Assembly: GCA_025352375.1 (NCBI GenBank)
Contig: JANXTL010000092.1
Coordinates: 25,367-89,366 of the forward strand
Length of the DNA: 64,000 nt
Direction of reading: 5' to 3'
DNA from: Acetobacteraceae bacterium
GTDB lineage: Bacteria; Pseudomonadota; Alphaproteobacteria; Acetobacterales; Acetobacteraceae
In this document: positions 37,307 through 45,785 of the stretch, one piece after another
How positions within the stretch are numbered: position 1 is the first letter of the stretch
Layout: each line of letters opens with the position of its first letter
Translations under genes and position numbers: made by a program
The notes under the pieces: generated by a model
Told to the model about the DNA's origin: nothing
Seen by the model: the letters and a program-made list of their open reading frames with translations, nothing else
Databases searched by the model: none

Positions 37307-38983
37307 CTAGACCGGTTTCCAGGAACGATCGACCTCGACATCGATCAGGGTGGGTCCATCGTGTTTCAGCGCGGCTTCCAGCAGGTCCTGGAAGTCCGAC
37401 AGCGTGTGCGACTTATGCGCGGTCAATCCGAGGCCTCGGGCCACACTCACGAAGTCGATGCGGGGCTTATCCAGCTCCATCCCGACATACAGATCGGCCT
37501 GCTGGGCCAAGCCTTTCATCGCGTTGGTGCGCTGCTTCAGGATTCGGTACGAGTAATTATTGATGATGACGAACACCATTTGCAGGTTTTCGCGCGCCGC
37601 TGTCCACAGGCCCTGGATTGTGTACATCGCCGATCCGTCGCCGATCAGCGCGACCACCGGGCGGTCGGGCAGCGCCAGCTTGGCACCAATCGCCGCCGGC
37701 AACCCCCAGCCAATGCCGCCGCCGCGCATGCCGAAGAAGCTTTGGGGGTCATCGCTTTTCAGGAAGCGGCGCAAACCGTTACCCGACGACACGGTTTCGT
37801 CGATCACCACCGCCTCGGGCGGCAGCATACGGCCGATGACCTGCATCAGCGGCAACGGATGGATGGGGTGACGTTCGGCCAGTGCATCGGCCATGGCGTT
37901 CAATTTTGCCAGCGACGAGATGCCCTCGGTCCGCACATGCGCAAGGCGCGAGATGGCAGACTGGGTTTCGGCCGCGGTGCGGGCTTTCAGGATCGCGGCG
38001 GTCAGTTCCGGCAGTGTGGTTTTCGGCTCGCCGAGGATGGCGACTTTTGCGGGGTAGTTTTTGCCCAGCTCCCACGGATCGGTATCGATATGGACGACCG
38101 GCATGCCCTCGGGCATCGATTCGACGTCACCGGGTAGCGACAATGTGAACAGGTCGGCGCCGACGGAGAGAAGAAAGTCATGCTGCATCAGCATGCCGCG
38201 AATGGCCGGCGGCAGCCGCACCAACGCGCCGCGATACAGCGGGTGCGACGACGGGAACATGCACCGCGTTGCCATGCCTTCATCGTAGACCGGGGCGCCC
38301 AAGGCCTCGGCCAGTGCCACCAATTCCGACAAGGCGTTGCCCTGCGGCACGGCGTCGCCGGCGATAATCACCGGGCTTTTGGCCGCGGCGAGAAGCGCGG
38401 CAGCCTGGCCGATAGCCGTAATATCGCCGCGTATGCCGCTGGCAATGCGGGTCGGTTCGCCAAGGTCCAGGTCGGCGCTATCGGTCAGGATGTCGCCGGG
38501 CAGCGACAGGAACACCGGGCCCATAGGCGGCGCCAGTGCGGTCTTGGCGGCGCGATGGATGGCGCGCGGCAGATCCTCCAGGCGGCGCACTTCCTCCGAC
38601 CATTTCACAAAGGGGCGGGCAATCACCGGCAGATCCGCCCAAAGGAGGGGTTCGGTGAAGTTGAAGCGCTGCTCGTGCTGGCCTGCGGTGACCAGAATCG
38701 GCGCTCCCGCCTGCTGCGCGTCGTACAGCATGCCCATCGCATTCCCCAGGCCGGGGGCCGCGTGGAGGTTCACCACCGATAGCTGGCCGGATGCCTGGGC
38801 GTACCCGTCCGCCATGCCCATCGCCGGGGCTTCCTGCAGCGCCAGGACGTAGCGTAGCTCCTGCTCCACCGCGAAAGCGTCCATCAGGGGCAGTTCCGTG
38901 GTGCCCGGGTTTCCAAAGACGATCTTCACCCCCTCCTGTTTGAACAGTTCGAGCAGCGCGGTCTTTCCCGGCATCATCGGCAT
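37307..38983 (-). CDS. Thiamine-diphosphate-dependent enzyme, benzoylformate decarboxylase-like
   Basis: A 558-aa ThDP enzyme of the acetolactate synthase/decarboxylase superfamily. The Glu that activates ThDP sits in LALQEAPAMGMADGYA near residue 50, the FAD/central domain follows, and the ThDP-Mg motif is GDGSAMYTIQGLWTAARENLQMVFVIINN near 430. The N terminus (FGNPGTTELPLMDAF) and overall pattern resemble benzoylformate decarboxylase and related 2-ketoacid decarboxylases rather than acetolactate synthase. The substrate cannot be fixed from sequence. It is on the same strand upstream of the SDR. Confidence 0.85.
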   Translation of the reverse strand: MPMMPGKTALLELFKQEGVKIVFGNPGTTELPLMDAFAVEQELRYVLALQEAPAMGMADGYAQASGQLSVVNLHAAPGLGNAMGMLYDAQQAGAPILVTAGQHEQRFNFTEPLLWADLPVIARPFVKWSEEVRRLEDLPRAIHRAAKTALAPPMGPVFLSLPGDILTDSADLDLGEPTRIASGIRGDITAIGQAAALLAAAKSPVIIAGDAVPQGNALSELVALAEALGAPVYDEGMATRCMFPSSHPLYRGALVRLPPAIRGMLMQHDFLLSVGADLFTLSLPGDVESMPEGMPVVHIDTDPWELGKNYPAKVAILGEPKTTLPELTAAILKARTAAETQSAISRLAHVRTEGISSLAKLNAMADALAERHPIHPLPLMQVIGRMLPPEAVVIDETVSSGNGLRRFLKSDDPQSFFGMRGGGIGWGLPAAIGAKLALPDRPVVALIGDGSAMYTIQGLWTAARENLQMVFVIINNYSYRILKQRTNAMKGLAQQADLYVGMELDKPRIDFVSVARGLGLTAHKSHTLSDFQDLLEAALKHDGPTLIDVEVDRSWKPV

Positions 38984-39075
38984 GGTCTATTTCCCCTCGT
39001 CACGGGATAACCCGCTACTCGGCAACCCGCCGCGAAGCAAGCGCGCAACCATCCAGGCGCTTCCGTAGGTCCCGT

Positions 39076-39198
39076 TTGTCCCGCCGCACCGTTCTGGCCG
39101 GCCTGTCCGCCGCACCTGCGGCAACGCCAGCCCTGGTGCGTGCCCAGAGCACCTCCAAACCCGGCAAGGTCGGACTTCTGAGCGACATGAGCGGCCCA
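39076..39198 (+). pseudogene. 5' fragment of a Tat-exported branched-chain-type substrate-binding protein gene
   Basis: A TTG-initiated frame encodes a Tat leader (SRRTVLAGLSAAPAATPALVRAQ) followed by KVGLLSDMSGP, the normal first strand of LivK-type periplasmic binding proteins. Similarity ends after about 40 residues, and the frame then enters sequence antisense to the nicotinate phosphoribosyltransferase gene. The rest of the gene is missing from the window. It is a deletion remnant lying between two minus-strand genes. Confidence 0.55.
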
Positions 39199-39213
39199 AA
39201 TCCTGGCCGCACG

Positions 39214-40362
39214 CTAACCGCCGTTCTTCCGGCGCGCCCCATTCTTCCGCAGCAGGAATTCGCGCCCGACCTTGACCATCGGAACCCCATTGTACGCAAC
39301 AATGTCTGCGGTCGCGTAGGTTTCCGACCAAATGTCCGGAATGAAACTGCCGGTTCCCACCACGTCGATGGGGGCATGGGCGTCGTGCATCACGCGGCAT
39401 TTGTCGGTGCCGAACCCGGACGAGGCAACGATGCGGACCTTGTCGTAGCCGGCTTCGTTCAAAGCCTCCCGCATGCGCCAGATCGCCGCTGCCGACACGC
39501 CGGTGCCCACCAAATACCGAAGTTCGGTGTCGCTGCGATAGCGGCGGATGGCGCCGGGGGCGTGACGTTCCAGCACGGCGTAGCTCTCGGCGGGGTCTAG
39601 CCCTTCCAGGAACCGGCCGCCGTGAGTATCAAGGCGAAAGGATAGCTGCCCGGCCGCCGCGAGCTTTGGAAAGCGCGCGCAGACCGCGATTCCGTCCGTG
39701 ATTTCCTTGCCGAAGTAATCGACCAACACGGTCATCGGCTCGTCCGGAAACGTCTCGCGGAACATTTCCGCCGCCCGCACCGTCGATCCGGCGTAACCGA
39801 TCAGCGAGTGCGGCATGGTCCCCAGCCCCTTTGGGGAGCCGAACCAATGCGCGGTGCCATCGTTCGCATTGCCGATGAAACCCCGAGCGCCTTCTTTCAC
39901 GGCGGCGGCGCTGCCGACCGAGGCGGCATAGGCCATCATGTCCTGCATCTCCGCCCCGGCGCAGTGGCGGGCGTCCATCGCGAGAAACGGCACGGCTGGT
40001 AAAGCCAGCGACATTTGATACGCATTGTGCGCGGCCACGCTGGCCGCACCGATTTTTTGCAGCAGCAGCGTTTCCATGTCCGACAGCGCGATCATGCTGC
40101 CGGTGAGGTAGACGATCGGCTCCCCTGCCCCGACCCAATCGCCTTCCTGGTACTTCAGATCGATCTCGATTTTTTGCCCTCGCGCGGCGGCCACCGTTTC
40201 GATCCAGCCTAGCATCAACCGCGGCGCGCAGATCACCGGACGGCGGAGGAACACGGCGTAGGTGACCGTGTTGTCGCCGAACCGACCGACAATCCGTTTG
40301 GTGCGGTTGAAGTAGCTATCGGTGCGGGCGGCGATATCCGCTTCCAGCCGCGCCGCTTCCAT
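39214..40362 (-). CDS. Nicotinate phosphoribosyltransferase
   Basis: A 382-aa enzyme for the Preiss-Handler salvage of nicotinate to NaMN. Features are the N-terminal ARTDSYFNRTKRIV, DARHCAGAEMQDMMAYAASVGSAAA, TMPHSLIGYAG and the phosphate-binding VRIVASSGFGTDKCRVM. It resembles the shorter archaeal-type class more than E. coli PncB. It starts 4 bp after the DAHP synthase stop. With nadA/nadC this window carries both de novo and salvage entry to NAD, though not in one operon. Confidence 0.88.
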   Translation of the reverse strand: MEAARLEADIAARTDSYFNRTKRIVGRFGDNTVTYAVFLRRPVICAPRLMLGWIETVAAARGQKIEIDLKYQEGDWVGAGEPIVYLTGSMIALSDMETLLLQKIGAASVAAHNAYQMSLALPAVPFLAMDARHCAGAEMQDMMAYAASVGSAAAVKEGARGFIGNANDGTAHWFGSPKGLGTMPHSLIGYAGSTVRAAEMFRETFPDEPMTVLVDYFGKEITDGIAVCARFPKLAAAGQLSFRLDTHGGRFLEGLDPAESYAVLERHAPGAIRRYRSDTELRYLVGTGVSAAAIWRMREALNEAGYDKVRIVASSGFGTDKCRVMHDAHAPIDVVGTGSFIPDIWSETYATADIVAYNGVPMVKVGREFLLRKNGARRKNGG

Positions 40363-40366
40363 CGCG

Positions 40367-41758
40367 TTATTGCGCCGCGACGGCCATGGGGCTGACGGGA
40401 ACGCGACGTTCCTTCAGCTCCCGCGCGACGAGGAACGCCAACTCGAGAGACTGTTCCGCGTTCAAACGCGGATCGCAGAACGTCTCATACCGCTCGGTCA
40501 GGTTGGCTTCGGTCAGCTTGTGGGCGCCGCCGGTGCATTCGGTGACATCCTGACCGGTCATCTCCACATGCACGCCGCCGGCCCATGAGCCTTCGGCCGC
40601 GTGTACGTCGAAGAAGCCGCGGACCTCCGCCAGGATGGCGTCGAAGTTGCGGGTCTTCAGCTTATTGCCGGTCGAGATGGTGTTGCCGTGCATCGGATCG
40701 CACAGCCACACGACCTTGCGGCCGGCTTTCTCCACCGCGCGCACCAGCGGCGGCAGGCGGGCTTCCACCTTGTCGGCACCCATGCGGCTGATGAGCGTGA
40801 TGCGGCCGGGCTCGTTTTCCGGGTTTAGCACGTCGAGGATGCGGAGCAGATCGTCCGGCTCCTGCGTCGGGCCGACCTTCATGCCGAGGGGGTTCTTCAC
40901 CCCGCGCAGGAATTCGACGTGGGCACCTTCGAGCTGGCGGGTGCGGTCGCCGATCCATAGGAAATGGGCGGAGCAGCCGTACCACTCGCCGGTCGTGGAA
41001 TCGATGCGGGTCAGCGCCTGCTCGTAGGGAAGAAGAAGCGCTTCGTGGGAGATGTAGAAATCGGTCTCCCGCATGTCGCGCGTCGTGGCGCTGGTCATGC
41101 CGCAAGCCGCCATGAAATTCAGGGTTTCATCGATGCGCCCGGCTAGGTCGCGGTAGCGTTCGGCCAAAGGCGAGCGTTCGACGAATTCCAGGTTCCAGCG
41201 GTGGACCTCATGCAGGTCGGCGTAACCGCCCGACGCGAAGGCGCGCAGCAGGTTCAGGGTGGAGGCGGACTGGAAGTAGCCGAACTCCATGCGCTGGGGG
41301 TCGGGGATGCGCGCTTCGGCGGTGAATTCCGGGCCGTTGACGATGTCCCCGCGGTACGACGGCAGGGTCACGCCGCCCTGGGTCTCGTTGTCCGAGGAGC
41401 GCGGCTTGGCGAACTGTCCCGCCATACGGCCCATCTTAACCACCGGCAGGGAGGCACCGAAGGTCAGCACCACCGCCATCTGCAGCAGAACACGGAAGGT
41501 GTCGCGGAAGGCGTTGGCGGTGAATTCGGAGAAGCTCTCGGCGCAATCGCCGCCTTGCAGCACGAACGCTTTTCCTTCCGCTGCCAGCGCCAGTTGCGCC
41601 TTCAGGCGGCGGGCTTCTCCGGCGAACACCAGCGGGGGGTAGCGGCCAATCTTGGCCTCCATCGCCTCCAGCTTGGACTGGTCGGGATAGGCCGGAACCT
41701 GCCTTATGGGGCAGGCGCGCCAGGAGTCAGGGGTCCATTGGGCGTTGGTGGTGGGCAT
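40367..41758 (-). CDS. 3-deoxy-7-phosphoheptulonate synthase, class II
   Basis: A 463-aa class II (plant/Mycobacterium-type) DAHP synthase, the first step of the shikimate pathway. Conserved blocks: [80 protein letters not shown] and [10 protein letters not shown]; the metal-binding Cys, His, Glu and Asp positions appear intact. The start at 41756-41758 has GAGGAG nine bases upstream. A long nested hairpin sits in the leader, and the salvage phosphoribosyltransferase follows 4 bp after the stop. Confidence 0.94.
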   Translation of the reverse strand: MPTTNAQWTPDSWRACPIRQVPAYPDQSKLEAMEAKIGRYPPLVFAGEARRLKAQLALAAEGKAFVLQGGDCAESFSEFTANAFRDTFRVLLQMAVVLTFGASLPVVKMGRMAGQFAKPRSSDNETQGGVTLPSYRGDIVNGPEFTAEARIPDPQRMEFGYFQSASTLNLLRAFASGGYADLHEVHRWNLEFVERSPLAERYRDLAGRIDETLNFMAACGMTSATTRDMRETDFYISHEALLLPYEQALTRIDSTTGEWYGCSAHFLWIGDRTRQLEGAHVEFLRGVKNPLGMKVGPTQEPDDLLRILDVLNPENEPGRITLISRMGADKVEARLPPLVRAVEKAGRKVVWLCDPMHGNTISTGNKLKTRNFDAILAEVRGFFDVHAAEGSWAGGVHVEMTGQDVTECTGGAHKLTEANLTERYETFCDPRLNAEQSLELAFLVARELKERRVPVSPMAVAAQ

Positions 41759-41786
41759 GGTGGGTCTCCTCAAGCGGGCGTTATGT

Positions 41787-41860
41787 CCCGATTTTGGGAG
41801 ATTGGCTACTGTCTGGCGGTTTGGGGTGAGGTGGACCCCATCCGTCGGACAGGAATCGGG
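41787..41860 (-). promoter_or_regulatory. Nested hairpin in the DAHP synthase leader
   Basis: Three stems nest in 74 bases: outer CCCGATT with AATCGGG, middle CTGTCtGGCGG with an imperfect partner, inner TGGGGT with ACCCCA around a 7-base loop. The structure ends about 20 bases before the GAGGAG ribosome site. The position fits an attenuator or RNA-binding target for an aromatic-pathway gene, but no leader peptide rich in Trp, Phe or Tyr is seen, and its outer edge adjoins a transposase remnant. Confidence 0.4.
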
Positions 41861-41869
41861 GTGCGCTAA

Positions 41870-42073
41870 GAGAACGCAGTCGAGGGCTTCCTCGCCAAGC
41901 TCACGAAGCAACGGCTGAAGCGAGGCGTGTTCCATTCCCTGGTCTCGCTTCAGTCCGCCATCAAGCGGTATCTGGCCGAGGCGAACACCCAACCCCAACC
42001 CTTCCGCTGGACCAAGGACCCGGATGATATTATCACCACTGTTCGGAGAGGGTACCAAGCGTTAGATTTCGAA
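41870..42073 (+). mobile_element. 3' remnant of an IS630-family transposase gene
   Basis: The frame just after an in-frame stop encodes [37 protein letters not shown], then [18 protein letters not shown] and YQALDF. This is the C-terminal end of IS630-type DDE transposases. The catalytic core upstream is absent, and after YQALDF the frame runs on without recognisable similarity to about 42289. No terminal inverted repeats were identified. It is a decayed insertion between the DAHP synthase leader and an AT-richer orphan gene. Confidence 0.7.
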
Positions 42074-42202
42074 CCGCTAGGTCTGCCGCCGACGCCACAA
42101 CCGCATGAGGTTTTGCAGGGTTTGGGCGTGCCGCTTCCCAAGCGGGGGAAACGTCGGGGTGGTCCGCCGAGTGGGTTTTTTGCCAAGCGCAGGCTTATGG
42201 GA

Positions 42203-42946
42203 TCAATCGTCGGGCGACAGGGTGAAGCTGGCCGGATACCCACGCGCCAGCGCTACGAAATTGGGATCACCCTCGGTATGAATATTTAGCACAGTTTCCG
42301 GGCCAAGAGCCTGCATCGAACACAAGTCGAAGGCGTTTTTATCAGGCTCACAACCGAGCGTTAGCCCGAAGGTCGCCACTACCGCCTTTGCAGCGTAGTA
42401 GTAGTGTCCATCTGTTGCGCTAAGCGGAATCGCTACTTCAATGACGCGCGGCCTACCAATGCGTGTGACCAACTCGATTAGATCGACGTCTTGAAGCGAG
42501 GAATAAACCCCTTCGCCGCCCCAATTCTCTAACAACGAGGTTACGCCGCAGTCATCGATAGGCAGGGGATGAGACCTCATCGAAAATCTGTTGGATCGTA
42601 CATCATTCTGTTCATGAAAGGGGCTGGCCGCATATAAAGCATCGGCAGCGTGGGCCGAAAGCAAGCCCTCGGAAATTAGCATATCGAGCCGTATACGGAT
42701 CGTATCTAATGTCGAAAGATATATGCCTTTCGTTCGGAGTAGAGCGGCCTCAGCATCGGTTAACCGGGTATAGTGCCAAGCTCGGATGGTGCGCTTCTCC
42801 ATTGCAGGCATGATGATTCGCTCGAGGAGGTTCTTTTTTTCGGTGATCATATAACCGCGAAGCACTTTTTCCCCCGCTTGCAATTCGGCAAGCAGGGCAG
42901 CGTCAAATGTATCGATATTCCAGACATCAATCAGTTTATCGGTCAT
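42203..42946 (-). CDS. Hypothetical protein, AT-richer orphan gene
   Basis: A 247-aa soluble protein with no signal or membrane segment. Recognisable blocks are RAWHYTRLTDAEAALLRTKGIYLS near residue 55, SLLENWGGEGVYSSLQ near 140 and LNIHTEGDPNFVALARGYP near the end. I do not know the family; the pattern of a HYTRL strand with later YSS is faintly like ADP-ribosyltransferase-type folds, but this is a guess. GC falls to about 45-53% in lines within it, well below its neighbours. An IS630 remnant lies 130 bp downstream. The start is the ATG at 42944-42946; a TTG 17 codons upstream is possible. Confidence 0.6.
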   Translation of the reverse strand: MTDKLIDVWNIDTFDAALLAELQAGEKVLRGYMITEKKNLLERIIMPAMEKRTIRAWHYTRLTDAEAALLRTKGIYLSTLDTIRIRLDMLISEGLLSAHAADALYAASPFHEQNDVRSNRFSMRSHPLPIDDCGVTSLLENWGGEGVYSSLQDVDLIELVTRIGRPRVIEVAIPLSATDGHYYYAAKAVVATFGLTLGCEPDKNAFDLCSMQALGPETVLNIHTEGDPNFVALARGYPASFTLSPDD

Positions 42947-43177
42947 GGCACAGTATTGGCCTTTTTGTGCGACATCAAACACGACCTTGATTTGCAAGTA
43001 GGTGTGCCGACAGATGCAAGGTGGCGCAGATCACGGGAGGTGTCAAAGGGCCAACTCGGAACGGTCTGCATCATTTCGCTACGAAATTCAAGATTTTTGC
43101 AACAACGACAAGCCATTGAAATTAGGTAGTTTTTCCGATGCAAAAAATCCGCTGCGTACCACCCCTTCGCGCCCCCC

Positions 43178-44338
43178 CTACCGCCACGCCTTCAACCGCG
43201 CCGCCGCCTCCCGCATATCCCCCTCCGGCCCGCAATAACTGAACCGCAAAAACCGGTTCCCTCTGTTACGGTCGAAATCCACCCCCGGCGTCACCGCCAC
43301 CCCCGTCTCCGCCAAAATCCGAGCGCAGAAGGCCATGCTGTCGTTGGACCGTTCGGAGATGTCGGCGAACAGATAAAACGCCCCCTCGGCGGGGCTGAGC
43401 CGGTCGAACCCCGCCTCCGGCAATGCCTGGAGCAGAAAATCCCGCGACCGGCGGTACCCCGCGATATTCGCCCGTAACTCGTCCTGGCAATCGAACGCCG
43501 CCTCGGCCACCACCTGGGAGATATAGGGCGCGCTGATGAACATATTCTGCGCCAGGCACTCGACCGGGCGGACCAGGTCCTCGGGCAGCACCATCCAGCC
43601 CACCCGCCAGCCGGTCATCGAGAAATATTTCGAAAAACTGTTGATTACCACAGCGCTCGGGCTCAACGCGGCGGCGGTGGCAATCGCGCTTTCATAATGC
43701 AGGCCGTGGTAAATTTCGTCGCTGATCAGCCGCACGCCGTTCGCGTCGCACCAGCGCGCGATGGCCTTGAGTTCATCCGGGTGCAGCATCGTCCCAACCG
43801 GGTTGCACGGGCTGGCGACAATCAGCCCATCCGGCTTTGGATCCAGCTTTTCCAGCATCGCCATGCTCGGCTGGAACCGCGTCTCCGGCCCGGCATCCAT
43901 GATGACGGGAACCATCCCCAACGCCGTGATAATGTTGACGTAGGGCGGATAAAAAGGCGCCGCCATGGCCACCCGGTCGCCCGGATCGAACGCCGCCAGA
44001 AATGCCAGCGGAAACGCACCGGAGGCTCCAACGGTCACCGCCACCCGGTCGGCCGATAAAGCCAGCCCGTACCAATCCTGGTAGTGCGCCGCGATACGCT
44101 CCCGCAGCGACCGCCGCCCAAACGCCTCGGTATAGCCAAGGGGGTTGCCGGATCGCAGCGCGGCATGCGCTGCCTCGACCGCGCCGGCCGGAGCACCCGT
44201 ACCCGGCTGCCCCACCTCCATCCGGATCACCCCTGGCGCGCCCGGCGGCAATGCGGCCTGACGGGCGTTCGCGGCCGAGATCACATCCATCACCATGAAC
44301 GGCGGTGCGGACGCCCCCCGGCCGATCTTCAGCGGCAT
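43178..44338 (-). CDS. Pyridoxal-phosphate-dependent aminotransferase, class I/II
   Basis: A 386-aa fold-type I aminotransferase. The PLP lysine is in NSFSKYFSMTGWRVGW near residue 235; SPCNPVGTML, DEIYHGLHY and the C-terminal FLRFSYCGPEGDMREAAARL (substrate Arg) are typical. It resembles aspartate/aromatic aminotransferases. The substrate is not assignable. It starts 4 bp after the stop of the gamma-glutamyltransferase-like gene on the same strand, so the pair is probably cotranscribed. Confidence 0.9.
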   Translation of the reverse strand: MPLKIGRGASAPPFMVMDVISAANARQAALPPGAPGVIRMEVGQPGTGAPAGAVEAAHAALRSGNPLGYTEAFGRRSLRERIAAHYQDWYGLALSADRVAVTVGASGAFPLAFLAAFDPGDRVAMAAPFYPPYVNIITALGMVPVIMDAGPETRFQPSMAMLEKLDPKPDGLIVASPCNPVGTMLHPDELKAIARWCDANGVRLISDEIYHGLHYESAIATAAALSPSAVVINSFSKYFSMTGWRVGWMVLPEDLVRPVECLAQNMFISAPYISQVVAEAAFDCQDELRANIAGYRRSRDFLLQALPEAGFDRLSPAEGAFYLFADISERSNDSMAFCARILAETGVAVTPGVDFDRNRGNRFLRFSYCGPEGDMREAAARLKAWR

Positions 44339-44342
44339 GGTA

Positions 44343-45785
44343 TCAGCCGCCGCCGGCCGCCAGGCCCAACTCGCGCGGATCGGGTGCGATCGCGCAAGAC
44401 GATTCTTTCCCCGGCAACAGCCCCGCGCACACCATCACGCTCGCCCGTCCGGGTTCGGGGACCGGCACCGACATCGGCTTGCCGGTGTTCAGCGCGTTCA
44501 TCAGGCCCGCCGCGACGGCGATCGGCGCCCCGGCCTGACCGGAGCCGCCGGCCGCCGCATGGAACGCATGCTCCCGCGGGTTCCATGCAAGACCGACCGA
44601 CAGCAAGGGCGCCGGCACGGATGCCGCGGATGCCGCCTGGAGGAAGCCGAGCCCCTGGAGCACACGGCCGGTGCCGAACAAATTGCCCATGGTCACCGCG
44701 CACATGACCGCGTTGCCCTTGCGATCGACCGCACCGAAGGTGGTGGACGCCGGCAACGACGGCAATGACGCTGGCGGCAGATCGGTCGCCTGCACGAGGG
44801 ATTGCGCATCGACGCCACCCGCCCGGAACCGAGCGGCGGCGGAAAGCGCACGCGCGGATGCCCCCTCAAGATCGTTGGGATTGCGTACGAGCGCCGAGAA
44901 CGCCGCGGCGGCGGCCAGACCGCCATCGGTCGGCGGCGCGGTGAACGCCACCATGTCGTTGCGGTAGGGCACGACAATCGCGGCCGCCAGACCCGGAAGG
45001 GCTCCGCGCAACTGCTCGCTGCTCAGCGGGCCGCCGGCTTGACGCGACGCCTCGACCAATCGCTGGGAAAGCCCGCCTTGATACAGATCGCCGACGCCCA
45101 GCACTTTGATCTTGGCGAGCGTGCCCGCCAGTTCCAGTTGCACGATGGGCTGCCCCTCGGCCACCGGCGTCCCGCCCCGGCTGAATACTGTACGCGCCAA
45201 GGGATCGGCGAACAGCGGTGCAGACACCGCATTGAGGTCTTTGACGAAGGCGCGCGAGGCCGGCACACCGAAATGGGCCAGGTCTTCGGCTTTCGCGACC
45301 AACGCCTCAAAAGGCAGCGTCCCGTAACGGGCATGCAATTGAAACAGGCCGCGCGCCATCAACGGCAACCCAGCCGGGCGGTCGCCGCCCAGGCTGTTGG
45401 TGGGGGCCAGGGGTGCGAACGAAACCGATTGCGGCACACCGCCGTTCGACGTGCTGGTATCCGCCCCGTACGCAATGCAGACACCGCCGCCGCCCAGGCC
45501 CGCACGCGACGGCAAGGTCACTGACAGGGCGAAACCCATCGCTACGGCCGCATCCGCGGCGGAGCCGCCGCCGGAAAGAACCTCCCGCCCGATCAAGGCA
45601 GCGCGCGGTTCATCGGCGACAGCGCCGCCGATGAAGCCCTCGACAAAGCCCTGCTGCCCAGCCTTCGGGGCATTATCGCCGCCGAAGAGCGATTGTTTGA
45701 CGCGGTCCACCGCGCCGCACCCGCTGAGGGCAAGACCGAATACCAGTGGGACGCCGATCGCCGATCGCGCTATAATCCGATTCAT
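44343..45785 (-). CDS. Gamma-glutamyltransferase-like lipoprotein with altered nucleophile site
   Basis: A 480-aa secreted protein with a lipobox (LALSGCGAVD, Cys near residue 23). The large-subunit motif GGSAADAAVAMGFALSVTLPSRAGLGGGGV matches GGT precursors. At the autoprocessing site the family has TTHYSVVD-like sequence; here it is STTFGAVDRKGNAV, so Ser aligns with the catalytic Thr and Thr with the His. The active small subunit may therefore be unusual or inactive. The start codon overlaps, on the opposite strand, that of the M48 gene (CATG at 45783-45786). Confidence 0.75.
   Translation of the reverse strand: MNRIIARSAIGVPLVFGLALSGCGAVDRVKQSLFGGDNAPKAGQQGFVEGFIGGAVADEPRAALIGREVLSGGGSAADAAVAMGFALSVTLPSRAGLGGGGVCIAYGADTSTSNGGVPQSVSFAPLAPTNSLGGDRPAGLPLMARGLFQLHARYGTLPFEALVAKAEDLAHFGVPASRAFVKDLNAVSAPLFADPLARTVFSRGGTPVAEGQPIVQLELAGTLAKIKVLGVGDLYQGGLSQRLVEASRQAGGPLSSEQLRGALPGLAAAIVVPYRNDMVAFTAPPTDGGLAAAAAFSALVRNPNDLEGASARALSAAARFRAGGVDAQSLVQATDLPPASLPSLPASTTFGAVDRKGNAVMCAVTMGNLFGTGRVLQGLGFLQAASAASVPAPLLSVGLAWNPREHAFHAAAGGSGQAGAPIAVAAGLMNALNTGKPMSVPVPEPGRASVMVCAGLLPGKESSCAIAPDPRELGLAAGGG

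Noticed and set aside
42947..43177. Possible RNA gene in the AT-rich gap before the orphan gene
   Set aside because: No stable tRNA-like or riboswitch-like fold could be seen by eye; it is probably promoter DNA of the orphan.
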